Notes: a model not told the origin generated them from the sequence alone. A stretch of DNA of 64,000 nt from Mycobacterium kubicae (GCF_015689175.1 NZ_CP065047.1:1178001-1242000); one strand, 5' to 3'. Positions 47,580-56,950 are shown, counted from the stretch's first letter. Numbers and translations are program-made.

Positions 47580-48329
47580 TCAGTGCGACGCGAAGGTGAT
47601 CACCAGGACGTCGCGTACGGCCGGCAGTGCGGGGTCGATCGGCCGCAGCGGCGACACACCGTGCATGGTGCGCCGATCATCGCCGAGCATGCAGGTTCCG
47701 GGTTCGGCCAGGGTGGTCGTCAAGAGTCGGCGGCCATTGAGGTCACACACCAGGCTCTCCCCGCCGGTCGCGTTGCGCCGATCGATCAGCAGCGAGGTGA
47801 CCAGGGTGACCCCGTCGCGGTGCAAGCCTTCCGGCGTCGGCAGGCCTTCGCCGTCGGCCGAGGACAACACCCGGAAGGGATGTACCTTGACGGTCCATTC
47901 CTCGACCTCGTCCAGGGTGTCCGCCAACCGGCCCAGCAGCTTGAGCCACCGATGCAGCAGGGGCTCGTCGGCGAACGCGTCGGTCAGCGGTTCGAATTGG
48001 CGGTCCCGGCCGATGTAGAGCGGGTTGGAGTCTTGTGGCTGCACGAACGATCGGTTGGTTACTCGCTGGAAGATTCCCTCCCGGCAGGAGTAGTGCCCAT
48101 AGCGGCGCAGGCGCTGGATGCCCAGTTCTGCCGCATACGGGTCAGGCGCCAACTCGTCCCAGTGCCGGCCGAATTCGGTCCATGCGTTGTGGTCGGCGCT
48201 GCCGTCCAGGTCCAGGCTGCGCACCAGGTCGATCGGGTGCATCACATACAGGCCCGTCGTGCTGAGCATTCGACCAGCGGTCGCTATCGGGTCGGCGTCG
48301 CGTCGTCTTTCGTGCACACTTCGCGTCAC
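47580..48329 (-). CDS. 2-oxoglutarate/Fe(II) dioxygenase family protein
   Basis: About 249 residues from GTG 48329; TTG 48371 and ATG 48272 are alternative starts, and none has a strong ribosome site. The iron-binding HxD is in GLHRDGVTLV, with the distal His in RRTMHGVSPLRP and a following Arg for 2-oxoglutarate. The pattern and surrounding LLIDRRNATGGES and AEPGTCMLGDD match the 2OG-Fe dioxygenase family that includes the Bacillus isoleucine dioxygenase (PF10014). Free amino acid hydroxylation is therefore a possible role. It lies between imuB (convergent, 18 bases) and iunH, a position with no counterpart I recall in M. tuberculosis. Confidence 0.8.
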   Translation of the reverse strand: MTRSVHERRRDADPIATAGRMLSTTGLYVMHPIDLVRSLDLDGSADHNAWTEFGRHWDELAPDPYAAELGIQRLRRYGHYSCREGIFQRVTNRSFVQPQDSNPLYIGRDRQFEPLTDAFADEPLLHRWLKLLGRLADTLDEVEEWTVKVHPFRVLSSADGEGLPTPEGLHRDGVTLVTSLLIDRRNATGGESLVCDLNGRRLLTTTLAEPGTCMLGDDRRTMHGVSPLRPIDPALPAVRDVLVITFASH

Positions 48330-48371
48330 TCGGCCGGAATACCTCAGATACCTGTTGTTTAACCGCGGCAA

Positions 48372-49307
48372 CTATAGCGCGCGCGCGAACCGCCCGACCA
48401 CTTCGATGTACCGGTCGAAGAACGCCGCTGAGTCGACGCCAATCCCGATCCGCGCGTTGGGTTCTCGGTCACCCGACCAGTCCGCGACCGTCTTGCCGCG
48501 CGGTTCGGTGAGCGTGACGGTCACCGTTGCGGCCCGGGTCGATATCAGCTGTGGCTCCAGGGCCGCCGCGGCGGCCAGTGGGTCATGCAGATACGCCAAG
48601 TAACCGTATCCGCGCTCGGCGTGCGACTCGAAGTAGCACCGCATCACATCCTCGATGAAAGCCGTCAACGCCGACGGACCCGCCGCCGACGTCAACCGGT
48701 CCAGGATTTCCGGAGTCATCGCGACCTGGCGGGTCAGGTCCAAACCGCACAAGACCGGAAGCCGTTGTCGCCCGGTCCAGGCGGTCAGCACCTCATCAGC
48801 GGCCTCGGGGTCCACCCGGATGTTCCACTCGGCCGCGGAATCGATTTGCTCGTCGAACGCCCCGCCCATGATGACCAGTCGCCGCAGCAACGTCGGCAAC
48901 GCCGGTTCGGCGCGTACCGCCAACGCCAGGTTGGTCAACGGGCCGGTGACCACCCCGATCAGTTCACCGGGGTGTGCACGCGCCGCCACCACCCAGGCGG
49001 TCGTAGCGTCGTAATCGGTGAGCCGGCGCTCGGTCGGCGGCAGGGTGGCATAACCTAAACCGTTGGGCCCGTGCACGCTTGCCCGCTGCGACCAGATGCC
49101 GTGCAGTGGCTGGTCGGCGCCCCGGGACACCGGAATGTCGGGGGCGCGGCACACTTCGAGCAGGCCGAGGTTGTTCGCGCACACCTGATCGACACCGATG
49201 TTGCCACCGGTGGCGGCGATGCCGATGACCTCGGCGCTGCCCAACAGGTAGAGCAGCGCCATCGCGTCGTCGATGCCGGTGTCGACGTCTACGAAAACCG
49301 CGCTCAT
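48372..49307 (-). CDS. iunH: Inosine-uridine preferring nucleoside hydrolase
   Basis: 311 residues from ATG 49307 (GTG 49316 also in frame). The calcium/ribose-binding cluster DVDTGIDDAMAL (Asp7, Asp9, Asp13, Asp14) opens the protein. VTGPLTNLAL, RRLVIMGGAF and AEWNIRVDPEAADEV are further family motifs with the Asn and Asp that hold ribose. It hydrolyses N-glycosidic bonds of nucleosides for purine/pyrimidine salvage. Equivalent to Rv3393. Gap of 9 bases after acrA1, so probably co-transcribed with it. Confidence 0.95.
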   Translation of the reverse strand: MSAVFVDVDTGIDDAMALLYLLGSAEVIGIAATGGNIGVDQVCANNLGLLEVCRAPDIPVSRGADQPLHGIWSQRASVHGPNGLGYATLPPTERRLTDYDATTAWVVAARAHPGELIGVVTGPLTNLALAVRAEPALPTLLRRLVIMGGAFDEQIDSAAEWNIRVDPEAADEVLTAWTGRQRLPVLCGLDLTRQVAMTPEILDRLTSAAGPSALTAFIEDVMRCYFESHAERGYGYLAYLHDPLAAAAALEPQLISTRAATVTVTLTEPRGKTVADWSGDREPNARIGIGVDSAAFFDRYIEVVGRFARAL

Positions 49308-49316
49308 CGCGCCCAC

Positions 49317-51326
49317 TTACCAATACACGCCGGGCACCAGTCGCACCAGCCGCTTGACGGGGCGGGGCACACCCACGCGGGCCGCCGCGGCGCGCGCCGG
49401 TCGGGTCGGACGACGACGCGCAGGTCGAGTCGTGCTCACCGGCTCCGGCGACGAAACACCGCGCGCGGCAGCCGAATCCGGATAACCCAGGTACAGCTGG
49501 TGCAGGATCCGCCGGGAAGTGCGCGGCGCGAAGTAATGGCCGACCTGGGCCAGGGTGCCCAACGGAGTGTCGATGCGCACCGGCTTGTCGACCAACGCCC
49601 GCACCACCATTGCCGCCGCCCGCTCCGGGCTGATCGCCGGCACCGGGTTGAGCCGTCGCGACGGCACGATCATCGGCGTCTTCACCAGTGGCATATGGAT
49701 ATTGGTGAACGTGATGTGATCGGACAGCGTCTCGGAGGCCACCACCTCGGCGAACGCGTCCAGCGCCGCTTTGGTCGGCAGATAAGAGCTGTACTGCGGA
49801 TTGCGGGCTTGCACACCGGCGCTGGACACGTTGACCACATGGCCGAACCGGCGCTCCCGCCAATGCGGCAACAACGCGAGCACCATGCGCACCGCGCCGA
49901 AGTAGTTGACGGACATGACCCGTTCGTAATCGTGCAATCGGTCGGTGGCATTGGCCACCGAGCGGCGGATCGACCGGCCGGCGTTGTTCACCAGGTAGTC
50001 GACGTGATCGAAGCGGCCCAGGATGTCTTTGATGGTGTGTTCCACCGACACCGAATCGGTGACGTCACACGTGAACGCGTACGCCTGCCCACCCCGCGAC
50101 CGGATCTCGGCGACCAGTTCGTCGAGCACATCGCCGTTGCGCGCTAACGCAAAAACCGTGGCGCCTCGCTCGGCGATGGCGATCGCCGACGCTCGGCCGA
50201 TTCCGCTGGACGCGCCGGTGATGATCACGTTCCGGCCCACCAGCGACCCGGCGGGGTCGTCGCGACGAGCGCGGTCGGGATCGAGATGTGCTGCCCAGTA
50301 GTGCCACAGTTTGGGCGCGTACGTCGAGAACTCGGGCACCTCGATTCCTGTGCCCTGCAGGGCAGTTCGGGTCTCGTCGGAGACGAACGTGGGCGCCAGC
50401 TCCACGACGTCGAAAACCTCAGCGGGGATGCCCAACTGGGTAGCCGCCATGTTCCGCAGCACCTTGGCGCGACCGCGCACCTTCAGCACCGGGGTGGCCA
50501 CCGATTGCGGCAGCGAGCCGCGCAGCGCAGGCAGCCCGGCCGCTTTCGCGACGCCGCGGTAAATGCCGTGCAGGCCAATCGTTTTGGGTGCGGTCAGGTG
50601 GAACGTCTGGCCGTCGCGGCCTGGGCTGTGCATAAGCGCGACGATGGCGTCGACTACGTAGTCGACCGGGACGATATTCGTCCGGCCGGTGTCGGGCAAC
50701 AGAATTGGCGTCAGGGAGGGTAGGACGGCCAGCTTGGCCAACACGCCGAAGAAATAGTAGGGACCGTCGACCTTGTCCATCTCACCGGTCTGCGAATCGC
50801 CCACCACCACGGCTGGGCGGTAGATGCGATACCGCAATCCGTCGGTCGAGCGCACCAATAGCTCGGCTTCGAACTTGGTCCGGTGATACGGGGTCGGCAG
50901 TTGCTGACCGACGTCGAAGTCGGCTTCGGTGTACTCACCGGCGAAGTCACCGGCTACCGCAATCGAGGAGACGTGGTGCAAGGCGGCGCCCAGTCGCTGC
51001 GTCAGTTCGATCACCGCCCGGGTGCCGTCGACATTGACCGCGCGCTGTTCGGCCTCGCCCGCGGTGATGTCATAGATCGCCGCGCAGTGCACCACATGAT
51101 CGACGCGGCCCAACTCGGCCAGGGTCTCCTCGCTCAGGCGCAGTTCGGCCAGGTCACCGACCAGTGGCCGCACCCGATCGCCCCAGTGCACCGCGAGGCG
51201 CTCGAAGCGCCCGAGCGACTCGCGCCGCACCAGCACCCACACCAAGGCGTCGGGTTGGGTCTGTAAAAGCCGGGCAACGACGCGGCGGCCAATAAACCCG
51301 GTACCGCCGGTAACGACATACCGCAT
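49317..51326 (-). CDS. acrA1: Fatty acyl-CoA reductase, two-domain (AcrA1-like)
   Basis: 669 residues from ATG 51326. The N-terminal fatty-acyl-reductase-type NAD(P) domain (~1-350) has GGTGFIGRRVVARLL, HVVHCAAIYD and the Y-x3-K pair PYHRTKFEAE. The C-terminal short-chain dehydrogenase (~375-620) has ITGASSGIGRASAIAIAERG, NNAGRSIRR, Ser of NVSSAG and YSSYLPTK with catalytic Tyr and Lys. The two domains together reduce acyl-CoA to aldehyde and alcohol, supplying wax ester or related lipids. The basic Arg/Pro-rich C-terminal tail is unusual and poorly conserved. Corresponds to Rv3391, which is somewhat shorter as recalled. Confidence 0.9.
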   Translation of the reverse strand: MRYVVTGGTGFIGRRVVARLLQTQPDALVWVLVRRESLGRFERLAVHWGDRVRPLVGDLAELRLSEETLAELGRVDHVVHCAAIYDITAGEAEQRAVNVDGTRAVIELTQRLGAALHHVSSIAVAGDFAGEYTEADFDVGQQLPTPYHRTKFEAELLVRSTDGLRYRIYRPAVVVGDSQTGEMDKVDGPYYFFGVLAKLAVLPSLTPILLPDTGRTNIVPVDYVVDAIVALMHSPGRDGQTFHLTAPKTIGLHGIYRGVAKAAGLPALRGSLPQSVATPVLKVRGRAKVLRNMAATQLGIPAEVFDVVELAPTFVSDETRTALQGTGIEVPEFSTYAPKLWHYWAAHLDPDRARRDDPAGSLVGRNVIITGASSGIGRASAIAIAERGATVFALARNGDVLDELVAEIRSRGGQAYAFTCDVTDSVSVEHTIKDILGRFDHVDYLVNNAGRSIRRSVANATDRLHDYERVMSVNYFGAVRMVLALLPHWRERRFGHVVNVSSAGVQARNPQYSSYLPTKAALDAFAEVVASETLSDHITFTNIHMPLVKTPMIVPSRRLNPVPAISPERAAAMVVRALVDKPVRIDTPLGTLAQVGHYFAPRTSRRILHQLYLGYPDSAAARGVSSPEPVSTTRPARRRPTRPARAAAARVGVPRPVKRLVRLVPGVYW

Positions 51327-51383
51327 GCAGCCATGGTGGCGGCTGGAAGCCGCACCCGTCAACCGCTGGATCGGTGGCCCTGG

Positions 51384-52091
51384 TCAGGTGAAGCTGCGGA
51401 TACCGTCCCAGTCGACCAGCGTCCAGCCGCTCAGTGGGTTGCCGGTGAGGACCACTCGGCCGGTGTTGGGCAGCGGGTGGGTGGTCATCAAGTTGCTCTT
51501 GGCGTTGATGGCGTTCAGCAACGTCCAGACCATGATGGCCGCGCCCTGAGAGAAGACGACGGGTTTCTTGTTGCCGCTGTCGTAGATCTTGCGGATGGCG
51601 GCGGTGAACTGGTCGTTGAACTCTTTGCCGTCCAGTGAACCGGGGATGTTGTTGTGGATGTCGCCCTGCAGCCACTGCGCCGGTGCCATCAGATAAGTCG
51701 TGCTGGCCGTGGATTCGGGTTTGCCGTTGAACCAGCCGGCGTTGATCGACTGCAGGCCGGGCAGAATCTCGACGTGCTTACCCAGCTCACTGGCGAGCGG
51801 GCCGGCGGTCTGCTGGGCTTCGGCCATGGAGGAGGCGTAGACGGCGTCGAAGTCGTTGTGCCGGGCTTGATGCGCGAGCTGCTGGGCTTGCCCCTTGCCC
51901 TCGTCGGTGAGACTGGGGCCCGGGGCCGCGGTGTCGATGATCCCGTCCGCGTTCGCCTCGGATTGGGCGTTGCGGATAAACGTCAGCGTGATGGTGCGCG
52001 CTTGGGGAGTGTTGCCCCCGCCGCAGGCGCCGACGAATATTGCCACGGCGACAAGAGCCGCTGCCTTCCAAATGCTGATGCGCTTGGCCAT
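51384..52091 (-). CDS. lpqD: LpqD-like lipoprotein of the histidine phosphatase fold
   Basis: 235 residues from ATG 52091. The signal peptide has lipobox VGAC (Cys23). The mature part has the histidine-phosphatase/phosphoglycerate-mutase fold: TLTFIRNAQSEAN, SLTDEGKGQAQQLAHQ, YASSMAEAQQTA and the late strand VVFSQGAAIMVW. The catalytic motif is normally RHG/RHA, but here His is replaced by Asn41 (codon AAC), and the second catalytic His (usually in SHG) is Gln. It is probably not a phosphatase and may bind a ligand at the cell surface. Position after acrA1 corresponds to Rv3390. Confidence 0.88.
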   Translation of the reverse strand: MAKRISIWKAAALVAVAIFVGACGGGNTPQARTITLTFIRNAQSEANADGIIDTAAPGPSLTDEGKGQAQQLAHQARHNDFDAVYASSMAEAQQTAGPLASELGKHVEILPGLQSINAGWFNGKPESTASTTYLMAPAQWLQGDIHNNIPGSLDGKEFNDQFTAAIRKIYDSGNKKPVVFSQGAAIMVWTLLNAINAKSNLMTTHPLPNTGRVVLTGNPLSGWTLVDWDGIRSFT

Positions 52092-52185
52092 GGCGATAGC
52101 CTGCCCTGCCGACACCGTCGGTGGGAAGGGTTTGCGATGGTTAAGTCCGGAAAAAGCTCAGTTTCGCAATCCAGAGGAGACTCGC

Positions 52186-53058
52186 ATGGCGATTGACCCG
52201 GGTGCCATCGGCGCGGTAACCGACCCGGTGCTGTTCGAATGGACCGACCGGGACACGTTGCTCTATGCGCTCGGCGTCGGTGCCGGACTCGACGACTTGT
52301 CCTTCACCACCGAGAACAGCCACGGCATCACCCAGCAAGTCCTGCCGACCTACGCGGTGATCTGCTGCCCTGCCTTCGGTGCGGCGGCCAAGGTCGGTAC
52401 GTTCAACTGGGCCAAGCTATTACACGGCTCGCAGTCGGTTCGGTTGCATGCACCGTTGCCCGCGGCGGGAAAGCTTTCGGTGGTCACCGAAGTCGCCGAC
52501 ATCCAGGACAAGGGCGAGGGCAAGAACGCGATCATCATGCTGCGCGCCCGCGGCACCGACCCCGACACCGACACCGTGGTAGCCGAGACGTTGACCACCT
52601 TGGTGATCCGCGGTGAGGGCGGCTTCGGCGGAGAGCCGGGACAGCGGCCGGCGGCACCGGAATTCCCCGACCGGGAACCCGACGCCCGCATCGACCTGCC
52701 CACCCGCGAGGACCAAGCGCTGATCTACCGGCTCTCCGGTGACCGCAACCCGCTGCACAGCGACCCGTGGTTCGCCAAAGAGCTGGCCGGATTTCCCAAG
52801 CCGATCCTGCATGGCTTGTGCACCTACGGCGTGGCCGGGCGCGCGTTGGTCGCCGAACTGGGTGGCGGTGTGGCGGCCAACATCTCCTCGATTGCGGCGC
52901 GGTTCAGTTCACCGGTCTTCCCGGGTGAGACGTTGTCCACGGTGATCTGGCGTACCGAATCGGGCCGCGCGGTGTTCCGCACCGAGGTGGCCGGGTCGGA
53001 TGGCGGGGAGGCCCGGGTGGTCTTGGACGACGGCGCGGTGGAATATCAATCGAGCTGA
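52186..53058 (+). CDS. htdY: 3-hydroxyacyl-thioester dehydratase HtdY
   Basis: 290 residues, same length as recalled for Rv3389c; ATG 52186 has AGAGGAG upstream. It is a double hot-dog R-hydratase that interconverts trans-2-enoyl and 3-hydroxyacyl thioesters. The N-terminal hot-dog (~1-150) lacks the active site; the C-terminal one carries the hydratase-2 motif SGDRNPLHSDPWFA, with Asp186 and His191 as the catalytic pair. Likely role in beta-oxidation or acyl-CoA modification. Divergent from lpqD; its end overlaps the convergent permease by 13 bases. Confidence 0.93.
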   Translation: MAIDPGAIGAVTDPVLFEWTDRDTLLYALGVGAGLDDLSFTTENSHGITQQVLPTYAVICCPAFGAAAKVGTFNWAKLLHGSQSVRLHAPLPAAGKLSVVTEVADIQDKGEGKNAIIMLRARGTDPDTDTVVAETLTTLVIRGEGGFGGEPGQRPAAPEFPDREPDARIDLPTREDQALIYRLSGDRNPLHSDPWFAKELAGFPKPILHGLCTYGVAGRALVAELGGGVAANISSIAARFSSPVFPGETLSTVIWRTESGRAVFRTEVAGSDGGEARVVLDDGAVEYQSS

Positions 53059-54425
53059 CGGTCGACGCTGCGGTAGTAGTGCACATACGCCGCCGCAGGC
53101 ACCAGCACGAATGTACTGACGATCAACGCGATCGAGAAATAATTGGGGCCGCCGTGCGCGGTCAGCAGGATCGTGCGGTAGTCGAACGACATTGCCAGTG
53201 CGACCGAGATCGCCACCGCGGTTATCGGTAACACCTTGTCGGTGAACGCATTTGGCGGCGCCGCCGCCGGCGCTGCGGTTCGCTTGCGCACCAGGACGAT
53301 CAGCGCTATCGGCACGACGATGAACTGGATGAAGCGGGCGATCACCGCCAAGCCGGTCAGGTTCACGATGTCGAAACTCAACGCCAGGGGGAACGCCAGC
53401 GCCAACGAGGCCGTGGCGGTGAAAGCGAGCATCGGGACACCGAACCGGTTCTGCTGTGACAGCCGAGCCGGCAGTATCCCGGTGTCCGACAGTGCCGTCC
53501 ACACCCGCGGCGCGCCGAATGACGCGGCCACGTTGATGCCGAACATCGAGATCAGGGCACCCAGTACGACGATGGTGCGGAAAGCGTCGTTTCCGATTGC
53601 GGCCGCCAGCCGCACGGTGTCGTGGGACGCGACCACCTTGTCGGCGCCTAGCAGCATGGCCGTCGTGACGGCCAGTACGTAGGCGATGCCGACGCCGAGG
53701 ATCGCCAGCGGTATGGCCTTGGGCAGGTTGCGGTCCGGTTCGTGCATCTCCTCTGCGGCATTGGCGATCGATTCGAAACCGGTGAAGGCGTAAAGCGCTG
53801 CCACGGTGGCCAGCACCAGTCCGGCGACCACGCCGTGCCCGACGGTGACGAAGCCGAACAACGCGTAGGCCGCCGGCCGATAAACCTCCGCTGAGCTTGA
53901 TTCGCCGTAATTGTTGACGTGCCGGGTGACGACCAACCACAGGCCGCCGACGATGAAGATCGACAGCGCGAACAGCTTTCCGGCGGTGGAGATTGCGTTG
54001 GCCCACTCGATGACCCGGTTGCCGAAGATATTGATCACCAGCAGCACGGCGATGAACAGCACAAAAGTCAACGTCTTGACGCTGAGCAGCCTGGTGTCAT
54101 TGGCCCAATCATGGTGCGGGAAAGCCACTCTCAACAACGTCGAGACGAACAGCGTGGCCAGCACGCCCCAGGCGATGGAGGCGACGATGGCGTGGGTGAC
54201 ACCGACGTAGATCCCGATGCGCTGGCCGAATGCCGCTGTGGTGTAGGCGTAGGAGGCGCCGTTGGTCCTGACATAACGGGCTGCCGTCGCAAAGACCAGC
54301 GCCATGATGCCAGCGAAGAGCCCGGCCAGGACATAGGCCAGCGGCGCCAGCGGTCCAGCGAATCGGATCACCGCGCCGGGAGTGAGGAAGATGCCCGCTC
54401 CGATGATCGCGTTGATCCCGAGCAT
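53046..54425 (-). CDS. APC-family amino acid permease
   Basis: 459 residues from ATG 54425 with ~12 transmembrane helices. The unwound TM1 motif GINAIIGAGIFLTPG and TM6 FTGFESIANAAEEMHEPDRNLPKAI mark the amino acid-polyamine-organocation superfamily. Substrate not determined. Family-like residues continue upstream of this ATG in frame (GGSAISKLGFWSIV) up to the TAG stop of otsB2, with GGGAGGG just before them. The real start may therefore be an unusual codon upstream, since no ATG, GTG or TTG is available there. It follows otsB2 by 57 bases and is probably co-transcribed. Confidence 0.88.
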   Translation of the reverse strand: MLGINAIIGAGIFLTPGAVIRFAGPLAPLAYVLAGLFAGIMALVFATAARYVRTNGASYAYTTAAFGQRIGIYVGVTHAIVASIAWGVLATLFVSTLLRVAFPHHDWANDTRLLSVKTLTFVLFIAVLLVINIFGNRVIEWANAISTAGKLFALSIFIVGGLWLVVTRHVNNYGESSSAEVYRPAAYALFGFVTVGHGVVAGLVLATVAALYAFTGFESIANAAEEMHEPDRNLPKAIPLAILGVGIAYVLAVTTAMLLGADKVVASHDTVRLAAAIGNDAFRTIVVLGALISMFGINVAASFGAPRVWTALSDTGILPARLSQQNRFGVPMLAFTATASLALAFPLALSFDIVNLTGLAVIARFIQFIVVPIALIVLVRKRTAAPAAAPPNAFTDKVLPITAVAISVALAMSFDYRTILLTAHGGPNYFSIALIVSTFVLVPAAAYVHYYRSVDRQLD

Positions 54426-54482
54426 GACAATGCTCCAGAAGCCGAGTTTGCTGATTGCGGACCCTCCCAGTCGCGAGCGGTG

Positions 54483-55616
54483 CTAGTCGCTCGAACGAAG
54501 CCGGCGTGCCAGCTGCGCGGTGAACTCGCTGACCCGTGCGGGACTGTCGAGCGCGAAAAGCGCCGCCGTCGCGCGGTCACCGTCATCGCTGTGCCGCACC
54601 ACGATCGGAACGCCATCGTCGTGCACCGCGTCGAAAGCATCCTCGTCGGTGATGTCGTCACCGAGATACACCGGCACCAGCGGACCCGAACCCGCGTCGT
54701 GCAGATGGTCGATCACCCAGCGCAGCGTTTTGCCTTTGTCCCAGTCGATGTCGGGGCGTAGCTCGATGACTTCGCGCCCGGTGGTCACCCGCAACGACTC
54801 CCGCCGCCCCGCCGCCCGCACTGCGGCCGCCACTTCTCCCACCCGGTCACGTGCGGTGTTGCGGTAGTGCACAGAGACGCCAAAGCGCTTGTGCTCCACC
54901 GCAACACCAGGAATCGACCCGATCTCCTCCCGGAGCTGGGCGGCCGCTTCCTCCAGCACCGGGATGGCCTTCGCGGCAGCGTCGTTCTGGTGATGCGTGC
55001 CATCTGGGGCGGTCAACTCGAAGCCGTGACTGCCGGCGTACCACAGCCCGGGCAGCCCGACCCGCTGGGTCACGTCGGCAAGATCACGACCGCTGAGAAT
55101 GGCGACCGGACATCGCGCCGCCAGCTCCTGCAGCGCTTCGGATGCGCCCGCGACGGGCTCGGCCGCAGCGGGATCCTCGACGATGTCCGACAGTGTGCCG
55201 TCGAAGTCGAAAAACACTGCCGGGGCGCCGGTGAGCTCCGACAGCGCCTGAACCGCGTCGGGCAGCTGCGACATGCGCCGGTCCCCGGTGCGCACGTGGA
55301 TCTCGTCCAGCGCCGCGACGACGGCGTCGGCGTCCGCGTCGTGTAGCGCGTCGATGTCTGCGCCGATGCCGACGACCAACGCGAAGCCGCCGTTGCGGGC
55401 GGCCAGGACGCCTCGGGCGTCGGTTGCGACGACGGCGCAGCGACCCGGCCGCACCTGTAGGCGCTCGGCTGCCCGGGTCAGGTTGTCGGTGCCGGGGGAG
55501 ATGACGAGCGCGCCCACACCGGCATCCTGGAGTCGCCGGACCAGCGCCTGGCTGTGACCCGATGCGCTGTCGACAAGGACCGCGTCATGGCGGCGCGGGT
55601 CGATGGTGACCGACAT
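54483..55616 (-). CDS. otsB2: Trehalose-6-phosphate phosphatase
   Basis: 377 residues. It dephosphorylates trehalose-6-phosphate, the last step of OtsAB trehalose synthesis, which feeds trehalose mycolates. The N-terminal ~120 residues form a degenerate HAD-like domain typical of mycobacterial OtsB2. The catalytic domain follows, with FFDFDGTLSD (Asp137, Asp139), ILSGRDLADV, GSHGFEL, EHKRFGVSVHYRN, WDKGKTLRW and YLGDDITDEDAF. ATG 55616. Corresponds to Rv3372. It sits between the wax ester synthase (50-base gap) and a permease, all leftward. Confidence 0.95.
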   Translation of the reverse strand: MSVTIDPRRHDAVLVDSASGHSQALVRRLQDAGVGALVISPGTDNLTRAAERLQVRPGRCAVVATDARGVLAARNGGFALVVGIGADIDALHDADADAVVAALDEIHVRTGDRRMSQLPDAVQALSELTGAPAVFFDFDGTLSDIVEDPAAAEPVAGASEALQELAARCPVAILSGRDLADVTQRVGLPGLWYAGSHGFELTAPDGTHHQNDAAAKAIPVLEEAAAQLREEIGSIPGVAVEHKRFGVSVHYRNTARDRVGEVAAAVRAAGRRESLRVTTGREVIELRPDIDWDKGKTLRWVIDHLHDAGSGPLVPVYLGDDITDEDAFDAVHDDGVPIVVRHSDDGDRATAALFALDSPARVSEFTAQLARRLRSSD

Positions 55617-55666
55617 TGACCCACCCTCTCACGGGGGGCGCTGCGGTCAGCAACAGGTCAGCCGAG

Positions 55667-56950
55667 TCAGTGCCGGGCGCGCGCGGGCGGGGTGACCGTC
55701 CGCCGTTGGGGGTCCCCGGTCGGGGTGCGAGGCGAGCGCCGGCGGCGGTTCTTGCCGAACAACAGCACCGAATCCGCGCTGAGCGCCACCAGACGCGCCA
55801 TGGCGCGCTCGATGCCGGCGGTAAGTTGCCCCATGTCGGATGCGGCGTCGTAGTCGTCGGTCATGCCGAACACCAACTCGTCGCCGTAGCTCAGCACCGC
55901 CACCCCGGTGCTGTGGTGCAGCGCCGTCGGCGGAATGGGGAGCACCTGGTCCATACTCTGGCCCATCAGACGAAGCCGTCGCCGCGGGCCGGGCGCATTG
56001 GTGGCCAGTGTCACCACACCGGTCTGCGGCAGCCGGGTGCAGGCTTGGATTGCCTTGGCGCACAGATTGACCGGGGAGAAGGACGGGAAGCTGGGCCCGG
56101 ATCGGCCGCCCTGGTATGCGGACCGGTTCAGCCGGCTGTGCACCGCGCGTAGCCGGTTGACCAGGTCGTCATGCTCGACGGGCAGGAACGGCAGCAAGGC
56201 GGAGATGCGACGATCGGTCTGCTCCAGGGTGCGCAGCGAATCGGCACGAGGCTGCTCGCCGCGGTGCAACAGCACCGCCCGGAACCCTTCGCTGATGGCT
56301 GCCAACGCAACGTCGTTGGCGCTCACCCCGAACTTGCGGCAGACCCGGTCGACGTCGGCCAGCGGAACTCGCACTGTCCGGTAATGGCGCCTGATGGTGT
56401 CCGTGCCAGTCGGCGCCAGCCACGTGGCCGGCAGGCTGACAACCCGCGCCGCTGCCTTCAAGACGCTGGTGGGTGCCTGCCATAGGGTGTCGGTCCAACC
56501 GTGCGGGACGGCGGGTACGGGTGAAAGTTCTTTGTTCGACGGGTGATTCGTGGTGAACGTATCGGCGTCGGCGTCGTCGCACAGCCTGGCCAGCAGGCGG
56601 GCCGCGGACGTGCCGTCGGCCATGCTGTGATGAACCCTCATCAGGATGGCCCATCGATTGCGTTGCAGGCCCTCGATAATCCAGCACTCCCACAGTGGCC
56701 GGTTGAGCTCGAGGGGACGCTCCAAAGCATGCGCGATCGCTTGGAACAGCGCAGTGTCGTCACCCGGTCGGGGCAGCGCGACGCGGCGGATGTGTTGATC
56801 GAGATCGAAACCCGGATGGTGGGCCCAGGCCGCTGGAATACGTTCGGCGAAGAGGTTTTTCAATTTCGGGTACCGGGGCGAGGCGCCTTGGACGATGGCT
56901 ACCGCGCCGATCGCCGGGCTCGCGTGCTCCAGTGTCGTCAGGTTCGCCAT
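55667..56950 (-). CDS. Wax ester synthase / acyl-CoA:diacylglycerol acyltransferase family (Rv3371-like)
   Basis: 427 residues. The catalytic motif HHSMADG (His107, His108, Asp112) lies in the N-terminal acyltransferase half. PLWECWIIEGL precedes it, and the C-terminal part has NAPGPRRRLRLMGQ and TALHHSTGVAVLSYGDELVFG, both conserved in mycobacterial WS/DGATs. These enzymes esterify acyl-CoA with diacylglycerol or fatty alcohol. The N-terminus is shorter than usual and lacks the common LSPLDAxF start; ATG 56950 follows GGCGGGGGA. Next to otsB2, as Rv3371 is to Rv3372. The product profile cannot be inferred. Confidence 0.92.
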   Translation of the reverse strand: MANLTTLEHASPAIGAVAIVQGASPRYPKLKNLFAERIPAAWAHHPGFDLDQHIRRVALPRPGDDTALFQAIAHALERPLELNRPLWECWIIEGLQRNRWAILMRVHHSMADGTSAARLLARLCDDADADTFTTNHPSNKELSPVPAVPHGWTDTLWQAPTSVLKAAARVVSLPATWLAPTGTDTIRRHYRTVRVPLADVDRVCRKFGVSANDVALAAISEGFRAVLLHRGEQPRADSLRTLEQTDRRISALLPFLPVEHDDLVNRLRAVHSRLNRSAYQGGRSGPSFPSFSPVNLCAKAIQACTRLPQTGVVTLATNAPGPRRRLRLMGQSMDQVLPIPPTALHHSTGVAVLSYGDELVFGMTDDYDAASDMGQLTAGIERAMARLVALSADSVLLFGKNRRRRSPRTPTGDPQRRTVTPPARARH

